Source of the DNA: Telmatospirillum sp.
Lineage (GTDB): Bacteria; Pseudomonadota; Alphaproteobacteria; CACIAM-22H2
Assembly: GCA_020248985.1 (NCBI GenBank)
Contig: JADCGL010000008.1
Span: 35,018 to 99,017, forward strand
DNA: 64,000 nt
Direction of reading: 5' to 3'
Below, piece after piece: positions 50,512 through 64,000 of this stretch (the first letter of the stretch is position 1; each line of letters begins with the position of its first letter). The translations under genes were made by a program, and so were the position numbers. A model generated the notes under the pieces. It was not told the DNA's origin. It did not search any database and was given only the letters and a program-made list of their open reading frames with translations.

Positions 50512-50569
50512 CTGATTACGACACGTAGAACCGACACGACTGCGAACTTCCAAAGTTAGGACCACCGGC

Positions 50570-50782
50570 ATGATGCCGCCCGTCACACAAAAGACCAGCG
50601 CTGCGGAATTCGCCCGCCAGGTGCGCCAGGAAGCCAACAAGGTGACCTGGCCGTCGCGCAAGGAAACGATGGTCACGACCGCAATGGTGTTCGTGATGTC
50701 GGTGCTGGCGGCGATCTTCTTCTTCGCCGTCGATTCGATCATCGCATGGGCCGTGCGTCTCATTCTCGGGCTGGGAGGCTGA
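50570..50782 (+). CDS. secE: Protein translocase subunit SecE
   Basis: A 70-residue SecE of the short one-helix type. The amphipathic motif [21 protein letters not shown] precedes a single membrane helix ([24 protein letters not shown]). SecE clamps and stabilises SecY in the Sec channel. The short form is standard in most bacteria outside enterics. Two adjacent ATGs (50570, 50573) are both possible starts. nusG follows by seven bases. Confidence 0.96.
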   Translation: MMPPVTQKTSAAEFARQVRQEANKVTWPSRKETMVTTAMVFVMSVLAAIFFFAVDSIIAWAVRLILGLGG

Positions 50783-50789
50783 ACTCGCC

Positions 50790-51323
50790 ATGGCGATGCG
50801 CTGGTACGTACTGCACGTTTATTCGGGCTTCGAAAAGAAGGTCGCCTCGTCGATCAAGGAACAGGCCGTGCAAAAGGGCCTCGATCCGATGATCGAAGAA
50901 GTGATGGTGCCCGTCGACAGCGTGGTCGAGGTGCGCAAGGGCAACAAGAAGGTGTCGGCGGAACGCAAGTTCTTCCCCGGCTACGTTCTGGCGCGCATGG
51001 ATCTCACGGACGAGACCTGGCACCTCGTCAAGAACACGCCGAAGGTGACGGGCTTCCTCGGGGCCGGCGGCAAGCCGCAGCCGATCTCGGACGGCGAAGC
51101 CGATCGCCTGCTGAAGCAGATGAAGGACGGCATCGACAAGCCGAAGCCCGCCATCACCTACGAGGTGGGCGAGCAGGTGCGCGTCACAGACGGGCCGTTC
51201 CAGTCCTTCAACGGCATGGTCGAAGAGATCGACGAAGAAAAATCGCGTCTCAAGGTCGCAGTTTCGATTTTCGGCCGGCCTACGCCGGTCGAACTCGAAT
51301 ACGGACAGGTCGAAAAAGTCTAG
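50790..51323 (+). CDS. nusG: Transcription termination/antitermination protein NusG
   Basis: A 177-residue NusG. The NGN domain starts [19 protein letters not shown] with [31 protein letters not shown], and the KOW domain is [31 protein letters not shown]. It binds RNA polymerase and couples it to Rho or the ribosome. It lies in the conserved secE-nusG-rplK order. Confidence 0.97.
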   Translation: MAMRWYVLHVYSGFEKKVASSIKEQAVQKGLDPMIEEVMVPVDSVVEVRKGNKKVSAERKFFPGYVLARMDLTDETWHLVKNTPKVTGFLGAGGKPQPISDGEADRLLKQMKDGIDKPKPAITYEVGEQVRVTDGPFQSFNGMVEEIDEEKSRLKVAVSIFGRPTPVELEYGQVEKV

Positions 51324-51407
51324 GACTCGTCCGAAGTTTGAAACGGGCGTCTACCGGCACAGATCCTCGCTATCGGATGCAAGCCGGGAGCCCAAAGGAG
51401 AGAGAAG

Positions 51408-51839
51408 ATGGCAAAGAAAATCGTCGGCTACATCAAACTGCAGGTCCCGGCCGGCAAGGCGAATCCTTCGCCGCCGATCGGCCCCGCGCTCGGTCAGCGC
51501 GGCCTCAACATCATGGAGTTCTGCAAGCAGTTCAACGCGCAGACCCAAAAGATTGAAGCGGGCGTGCCGATCCCGGTGGTCATCACCGCCTACGGCGACC
51601 GCACCTTCACCTTCGTGATGAAGACGCCGCCGGTGTCGTACTTCCTGAAGCAGGCCGCCAAGATCGAATCCGGCTCGAAGACGCCGGGCCGCGACAAGGC
51701 CGGCAAGGTCACGAAGGCGCAGCTGCGCGACATCGCCGAGAAGAAGATGGTCGATCTCAACGCCAACGACGTCGAAGCGGCGATGATGATGATCGCAGGT
51801 TCCGCCCGTTCCATGGGCCTCGAAGTGGTGGAGGGCTGA
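51408..51839 (+). CDS. rplK: 50S ribosomal protein L11
   Basis: A 143-residue L11, which forms the stalk base with 23S rRNA. It begins [41 protein letters not shown] and contains [24 protein letters not shown] precedes the start. The 84 bases between nusG and this gene may contain its own control elements, but no clear hairpin stands out. Confidence 0.98.
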   Translation: MAKKIVGYIKLQVPAGKANPSPPIGPALGQRGLNIMEFCKQFNAQTQKIEAGVPIPVVITAYGDRTFTFVMKTPPVSYFLKQAAKIESGSKTPGRDKAGKVTKAQLRDIAEKKMVDLNANDVEAAMMMIAGSARSMGLEVVEG

Positions 51840-51841
51840 AC

Positions 51842-52561
51842 ATGGCTCGCATCGGAAAGCGCATGAAGAAGGCCTATGAGGGCCTCGACATCGAAAAGAC
51901 CTACACGATCGAAGACGCGGTGAAGTCGGTCAAGGCGCGCGCCTCGGCCAAGTTCAACGAAACGGTCGAAGTGTCGCTCAATCTGAACATCGATCCGCGC
52001 CAGGCCGACCAGCAGGTGCGCGGCATGGTCGCTCTGCCGAACGGCACGGGCAAGACCGTGCGCGTGGCCGTGTTCGCCAAGGGCCCGAAGGTCGCCGAAG
52101 CGCAGGCCGCCGGTGCGGACCTCGTCGGCGGCGACGATCTCGCCGAAAAAGTGCTCGCGGGCGAAATCAATTTCGACCGCGTGATCGCAGCTCCGGACAT
52201 GATGGCCGTCGTCGGCAAGCTCGGCAAAGTGCTGGGCCCGCGCGGCCTGATGCCGAACCCCAAGCTCGGCACTGTCACGCCGAACGTGGCGCAGGCGGTC
52301 AAGGATGCCAAGGGCGGCCAGGTCGAATTCCGCGCCGACAAGACCGGCAACATCAATGCCGGGATCGGCAAGGCCGGCTTCGACGAAGCCAAGCTCGCCC
52401 AGAACCTCAAGGCGTTCCTCGACGCGATCGTCAAGGCGCGTCCCTCGGGCGTCAAGGGCAACTACATCAAGAAAGCCACGGTGTCCTCGACGATGGGCCC
52501 GGGCTTCAAGCTCGATATCGCGGCGTTCGGCGGCATGACCGTCACGCAGCAGGCGGCCTAA
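51842..52561 (+). CDS. rplA: 50S ribosomal protein L1
   Basis: A 239-residue L1, which binds 23S rRNA at the L1 stalk and usually represses its own operon. It starts [26 protein letters not shown] and holds [19 protein letters not shown] and [21 protein letters not shown]. It begins two bases after rplK. Confidence 0.98.
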   Translation: MARIGKRMKKAYEGLDIEKTYTIEDAVKSVKARASAKFNETVEVSLNLNIDPRQADQQVRGMVALPNGTGKTVRVAVFAKGPKVAEAQAAGADLVGGDDLAEKVLAGEINFDRVIAAPDMMAVVGKLGKVLGPRGLMPNPKLGTVTPNVAQAVKDAKGGQVEFRADKTGNINAGIGKAGFDEAKLAQNLKAFLDAIVKARPSGVKGNYIKKATVSSTMGPGFKLDIAAFGGMTVTQQAA

Positions 52562-52588
52562 GGGCCGCCCTATCGGGCGAACGCAATT

Positions 52589-52618
52589 CCGCCTTTTTGT
52601 GGCGACACAAAAAGGCGG
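52589..52618 (+). promoter_or_regulatory. Perfect 13-bp hairpin with GCGA tetraloop after rplA
   Basis: Arms 52589-52601 and 52606-52618 pair without mismatch, closed by GCGA, a GNRA-type loop. No U-run follows, so it is not a simple terminator. It opens the 393-base non-coding region between rplA and rplJ, where an L10-type leader is expected, and may stabilise or process the mRNA. Confidence 0.6.
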
Positions 52619-52620
52619 GT

Positions 52621-52670
52621 ACAGGCGGACGGAAAAAGGCCTCTTGTGGCCGGAAGCCGTCCGCTCCTGT
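52621..52670 (+). promoter_or_regulatory. Long-range hairpin in the rplJ leader (L10 leader candidate)
   Basis: ACAGG and CGGACGG (52621-52632) pair with CCGTCCG and CCTGT (52657-52670) around an inner GGCC/GGCC stem, with a two-base bulge. Bacterial rplJL mRNAs carry a structured leader bound by L10-L7/L12 for autoregulation; position and structure fit, but I cannot confirm the kink-turn motif. The rest of the gap to rplJ holds no gene that I can support. Confidence 0.5.
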
Positions 52671-52954
52671 CCGAGACTGCAGGTGCAAGCGACGGCTTCG
52701 GCCGGGGTTTGCGTAAACGTCCCCCCGGGGACAGGCCTGCATAGACAGAGGTGGCAAATTGGATGCGCTTTCGGGCGTGTCCGACTTGGGACTTCTGGGA
52801 CAGGTCGAGCCGAGGCTCGGCCGTTCCAGCCGGGATGCGAAGAAGGCCGCATAGAGATATGCGGACCTCGGGGCATTTCGGATGGGTGGCACGAGGCTCT
52901 CGCGTGAAACGGCTCTGTCGGCATGGTGCCGGCAGGGCAAACCAGGAGACGATC

Positions 52955-53473
52955 GTGGACCGTTCGCAAAAGAAGGAACTGGTCGAATCGCTTCACGGCA
53001 AGCTCAAGGACGCAGGCGTCGTCATCGTGACGCGCCAGGCGGGCTTGACTGTCGCCGAAGTGACCGAACTGCGTCGCAAGATGCGCGCAGCCGGGGCCAG
53101 TTTCAAAGTCGCGAAGAACCGGCTCACGCGTCGTGCACTGGACGGCACGAAGTTCCAGCATTTGGGTCCTTCGCTGAAGGGTCCGACCGCGATCGCCTAT
53201 TCCACGGATCCCGTGGCGGCGGCGAAGATCGCGGTCGAATACGCAGCGAAGAACGAAAAGCTGACCATCGTGGCCGGCGGCCTCGGCGAGCGCGCGCTCG
53301 ACGTTGCCGCGGTCAAGGCACTTGCGACCCTGCCCTCCTTGCCGGAGATGCGGGCCAAGTTCCTGGGCCTCCTCAATGCGCCGGCGACCCGCCTCGCAAC
53401 CGTCATTGGTGCCCCCGCGGCACAGGTGGCGCGCGTGATCGGCGCCTACGCAAAGAAGCAGGACGCAGCCTAA
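52955..53473 (+). CDS. rplJ: 50S ribosomal protein L10
   Basis: A 172-residue L10, which anchors L7/L12 dimers on the ribosomal stalk. It starts at GTG, seven bases after AGGAG, with [46 protein letters not shown]. The C-terminal helix ([16 protein letters not shown]) is the L7/L12 docking part. It is preceded by a long structured leader and followed by rplL. Confidence 0.97.
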   Translation: MDRSQKKELVESLHGKLKDAGVVIVTRQAGLTVAEVTELRRKMRAAGASFKVAKNRLTRRALDGTKFQHLGPSLKGPTAIAYSTDPVAAAKIAVEYAAKNEKLTIVAGGLGERALDVAAVKALATLPSLPEMRAKFLGLLNAPATRLATVIGAPAAQVARVIGAYAKKQDAA

Positions 53474-53531
53474 GTCTTCGAACCAACCATCCCCAAAGAA
53501 CCCCCAAGTCGCACAAACAGGAGTGATTGAA

Positions 53532-53909
53532 ATGGCCGATCTCGGCAAACTGGTCGACGAACTCTCGACCCTGACGGTCCTCGAGGCCGCCGAACTCACG
53601 AAGCTGCTCGAAGAAAAGTGGGGCGTCTCGGCCGCCGCACCGGTTGCGGTTGCCGCCGCCGGTGGTCCGGCCGCCGCCGCTGCCCCCGCCGCCGAACAGA
53701 CCGAATTCACGGTGACGCTGGCCAATGCCGGCGACAAGAAGATCAACGTGATCAAGGTCGTTCGCGAAATCACGGGTCTCGGCCTCAAGGAAGCCAAGGA
53801 CCTCGTGGAAGGCGCGCCGAAGGTGGTCAAGGAAGGCGTCAACAAGGACGACGCCGCCAAGATCAAGAAGGCGCTCGAAGAGCAGGGCGCCAAGGTCGAA
53901 ATCAAGTAA
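53532..53909 (+). CDS. rplL: 50S ribosomal protein L7/L12
   Basis: A 125-residue L7/L12 with the N-terminal dimerisation part ([30 protein letters not shown]), an Ala-rich hinge and the C-terminal factor-binding domain ([39 protein letters not shown]). The ATG is chosen by GGAG eight bases upstream; a GTG three codons earlier is less likely. Confidence 0.98.
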   Translation: MADLGKLVDELSTLTVLEAAELTKLLEEKWGVSAAAPVAVAAAGGPAAAAAPAAEQTEFTVTLANAGDKKINVIKVVREITGLGLKEAKDLVEGAPKVVKEGVNKDDAAKIKKALEEQGAKVEIK

Positions 53910-53925
53910 GACCCAAATCCGGTCG

Positions 53926-53961
53926 GTCTGCCGCAGCGCCTCCAGGGGCCATGCGGCAGAC
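53926..53961 (+). promoter_or_regulatory. Hairpin 1 in the rplL-rpoB spacer
   Basis: GTCTGCCGCA pairs perfectly with TGCGGCAGAC (10 bp, 16-base loop), extended by outer CCGG/CCGG bases. No U-run follows. Together with the next hairpin it likely forms the attenuator or processing site that adjusts rpoBC expression relative to rplJL. Confidence 0.5.
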
Positions 53962-54009
53962 GGGCCGGTCGGGCGCGGGCGCCCCGACAAGCCCCGCAAC
54001 GAATTTTTG

Positions 54010-54033
54010 GACGGCGCTGCCTTCAGCGCCGTC
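54010..54033 (+). promoter_or_regulatory. Hairpin 2 in the rplL-rpoB spacer
   Basis: GACGGCGCTG and CAGCGCCGTC form a perfect 10-bp stem closed by CCTT, 30 bases before the rpoB ATG. There is a T-run on its 5' side (TTTTT at 54004) but none after it, so it is not a simple intrinsic terminator. Partial attenuation or RNase processing is the likely use. Confidence 0.5.
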
Positions 54034-54062
54034 GGGTCCCGAAACGGACGGATGAGGTCGAG

Positions 54063-58232
<4,170 letters not shown>

Positions 58233-58299
58233 GGCTTCACGAACTCATCCGACGTCGACCCGACATCGGGTCCTTGCAAGGGACCCAACGGAGAATTAG

Positions 58300-62514
<4,215 letters not shown>

Positions 62515-62539
62515 GGCGGTTTCGACCTCTCAACACGGC

Positions 62540-62569
62540 AACGGCCGCTTCTTCGGAAGCGGCCGTTTT
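62540..62569 (+). terminator. Intrinsic terminator after rpoC
   Basis: A perfect 12-bp stem (arms 62540-62551 and 62556-62567) closed by the very stable TTCG loop, running into TTTTC. It ends the rpoBC transcript and separates it from the str operon. Confidence 0.9.
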
Positions 62570-62631
62570 CGTATTGGGAACAGCGTGTTGCAGGGGCGTG
62601 GCTGCGTTGCGTCGGAATCTTTCTTTTCCGA

Positions 62632-62660
62632 TTGACAGGGGGTGCCCCAAAACATATGTT
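62632..62660 (+). promoter_or_regulatory. Promoter of the rpsL-rpsG operon
   Basis: A consensus TTGACA, 17 bases, then TATGTT (62655-62660). The expected start is near 62667, which leaves a leader of about 250 bases before rpsL. The match and the position between a terminator and rpsL make this the most convincing promoter in the window. Confidence 0.7.
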
Positions 62661-62766
62661 CCGCGCGCCTTTCAAGAGGGGCCGGAACGTCGGGTGCAAC
62701 GCCATCCGAAACTCGGGTACCCGGGCGAAATGCGGTAATCGTCGTGGCCGGACGCTAAACCGGCCG

Positions 62767-62834
62767 AAAAAGTCCGAAGTTCTTGCGCGACGAGGGATTC
62801 CCCGGAGGGGTTCTGTCGTCGCCGGGGACTTTTT
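62767..62834 (+). promoter_or_regulatory. Attenuator-like terminator/antiterminator in the rpsL leader
   Basis: Two pairings exclude each other. TCCCCGG (62799-62805) with CCGGGGA (62822-62828), followed by CTTTTT, gives a terminator. AAAAAGTCC (62767-62775) can instead pair with GGACTTTTT (62826-62834), taking the terminator's 3' arm and U-run. This is the shape of a transcription attenuator about 90 bases before rpsL. What would switch it is unknown. Confidence 0.5.
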
Positions 62835-62919
62835 GTCACCCCGTCCTGGGCGCATGCGCGCGCAGGATGGAATGTTGCAGCGATCACGTTCGAGACCGAG
62901 TGCGAAGGAACCGATCGGA

Positions 62920-63291
62920 ATGCCCACGATCAACCAGCTTATCCGCCACGGCCGCACCGACAAGCCGTCGCGCAACAAGGTGCCCGCCCTCGAGGCGAGC
63001 CCGCAGAAGCGCGGCGTCTGCACGCGCGTCTACACGACCACGCCCAAGAAGCCGAACTCCGCACTTCGCAAGGTCGCGCGCGTGCGCCTGACCAACGGCT
63101 TCGAAGTGACGAGCTACATTCCGGGCGAAGGCCACAATCTTCAGGAACACTCCGTGGTGATGATCCGCGGCGGCCGCGTCAAGGACCTTCCCGGCGTGCG
63201 CTACCACATCATTCGCGGCACGTTGGACACGCAAGGCGTCAAGGACCGCAAGCAGCGCCGGTCCAAGTACGGCGCCAAGCGTCCGAAATAA
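62920..63291 (+). CDS. rpsL: 30S ribosomal protein S12
   Basis: A 123-residue S12 of the decoding centre. The start is [59 protein letters not shown]. The loop residues where streptomycin resistance arises carry the usual Lys (TTTPKKPNS and [11 protein letters not shown]), so no resistance change is seen. AAGGA lies upstream. The leader holds the attenuator described above. Confidence 0.98.
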   Translation: MPTINQLIRHGRTDKPSRNKVPALEASPQKRGVCTRVYTTTPKKPNSALRKVARVRLTNGFEVTSYIPGEGHNLQEHSVVMIRGGRVKDLPGVRYHIIRGTLDTQGVKDRKQRRSKYGAKRPK

Positions 63292-63309
63292 GCCAGGGAG
63301 AAGCCGAAT

Positions 63310-63780
63310 ATGTCGCGTCGCCATCGCGCCGAGCGCCGGGAAGTTTTGCCGGATCCCAAATTCGGGGATCTGGTCATCTCGCGCTTTACCAACAGCCTCA
63401 TGTACGACGGCAAACGTTCGGTCGCCGAATCGATCGTCTACGGAGCCATCGACATCGTCGCCAAGAAGCTCAATGCCGAAGGCCTCAAGGTGTTCCACCA
63501 GGCCCTCGACAACGTGAAGCCGAACCTGGAAGTTCGTTCGCGCCGCGTCGGCGGCGCCACGTACCAGGTGCCGGTCGAAGTTCGTCCGGAGCGCTCGCAA
63601 GCGTTGGCCATCCGTTGGCTCATCACGGCCGCCCGCGGCCGTTCGGAGCACACGATGACCGAGCGCCTGTCGATCGAATTGATGGACGCCGCCAACAACC
63701 GCGGTGCGGCCATCAAGAAGCGCGAAGACACGCACCGCATGGCGGACGCCAACCGCGCTTTCTCGCACTATCGCTGGTAA
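63310..63780 (+). CDS. rpsG: 30S ribosomal protein S7
   Basis: A 156-residue S7, which nucleates the head of the 30S subunit. It begins [45 protein letters not shown] and ends with the usual basic helix and SHYRW. It lies 18 bases after rpsL. In most Proteobacteria fusA comes next, whereas here tuf follows after 39 bases. Confidence 0.98.
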   Translation: MSRRHRAERREVLPDPKFGDLVISRFTNSLMYDGKRSVAESIVYGAIDIVAKKLNAEGLKVFHQALDNVKPNLEVRSRRVGGATYQVPVEVRPERSQALAIRWLITAARGRSEHTMTERLSIELMDAANNRGAAIKKREDTHRMADANRAFSHYRW

Positions 63781-63819
63781 CCGAACCCCTTTCGTCAAAA
63801 TTCCTTCGAGGCAATCCCC

Positions 63820-64000
63820 ATGTCGAAAGCTAAATTCGAGCGGAACAAGCCGCACTGCAACATCGGAACGATCGGCCATGTCGACCATGGCAAGACGTCG
63901 CTGACGGCTGCGATCACGAAGGTGCTGGCCGAAACGGGCGGCGCCACGTTTATGGCGTACGACATGATCGACAAGGCGCCGGAAGAAAAGGCGCGCGGCA
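63820..64000 (+). CDS. tuf: Elongation factor Tu (second copy, 5' part only)
   Basis: The first 60 codons of a second tuf gene, cut by the window edge. Over 181 bases it is identical to the first copy except for one synonymous change (TTC to TTT, 63951). The sequence before the two ATGs is unrelated, so the duplication boundary is at or very near the start codon. It lies where tufA lies in other bacteria but directly after rpsG. Confidence 0.97.
   Translation, partial: MSKAKFERNKPHCNIGTIGHVDHGKTSLTAAITKVLAETGGATFMAYDMIDKAPEEKARG

Noticed and set aside
53926..54033. The two rplL-rpoB hairpins as intrinsic terminators
   Set aside because: Neither stem is followed by a run of U. Full termination here would also stop essential rpoBC, so I list them only as control or processing elements.

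Overview
The window is a stretch of GC-rich chromosome from a phototrophic alphaproteobacterium, most likely in or near the Rhodospirillales. The left edge carries the end of a photosynthesis gene cluster (acsF, puhE, ALA-synthase hemA). The signalling genes (chemoreceptor with a C-terminal PilZ domain, PAS_5-type protein) and the tuf/tRNA/secE/nusG/rpl/rpoBC layout also fit that group. No insertion sequence, prophage, integron or CRISPR array is visible. Almost all of the DNA is coding, with many 1-8 base gene overlaps.

Layout. (1) 1-5790: acsF (partial), puhE, hemA, dxs and tspO, a pigment and precursor supply module, followed by three small unknown genes. (2) 5795-8520 (minus): a glycosyltransferase and a periplasmic HtrA/DegP-type protease. 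(3) 8600-13350: sulfite assimilation, with a LysR regulator, a siroheme synthase domain protein, an unknown 168-residue protein and the operon DUF2849-cysI-DUF934. One 15-base sequence occurs before the regulator and again between the siroheme gene and the unknown gene, so it may be a shared operator. (4) 13475-18970: an SMP-30 lactonase-like gene, the dgcN-dgcA pair for D-glutamate with a divergent N-acyl-D-amino-acid deacylase, and an AsnC regulator with a LysE exporter. (5) 19076-22388: a GbsR-type regulator, cyanide-insensitive quinol oxidase cioAB and a small membrane-anchored Cys-rich protein. (6) 22484-29281: glyQS, a pyruvate phosphate dikinase with a histone-like tail, and the folate-binding ygfZ. 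(7) 29343-35984: a tight operon of five glycosyltransferases and an AsnB amidotransferase, probably for surface polysaccharide or lipopolysaccharide core, with a strong promoter that suggests a leaderless mRNA. pyrC and an SCP-x-type thiolase follow. (8) 38290-48618: signalling and housekeeping genes (chemoreceptor-PilZ, double receiver protein, TPR protein, PAS protein, Mn exporter-like protein, EamA permease, GAF-GGEEF cyclase, MAPEG protein, PhnZ-like HD protein, rlmB). (9) 48911-64000: tRNA-Tyr, tRNA-Gly, tuf, tRNA-Trp, secE, nusG, rplKA, rplJL, rpoBC, then a strong terminator, a near-consensus promoter, an attenuator-like leader, rpsL, rpsG and a second tuf copy that runs off the window.

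How it fits together. HemA and Dxs make the committed precursors of tetrapyrroles and isoprenoids, which the photosystem genes to the left need. Siroheme synthase and CysI form a sulfite-to-sulfide module. Dgc enzymes, deacylase and LysE/AsnC handle amino acids. The right quarter is the transcription and translation core, with leader hairpins where ribosomal-protein and RNA-polymerase genes are usually autoregulated. The most unusual points are the basic repeat tail on PPDK, the missing fusA between rpsG and tuf, the duplicated LysR-type motif next to an unknown gene, the apparent terminator/antiterminator in the rpsL leader, and a 16-codon ORF with a strong ribosome binding site just before the MAPEG gene.
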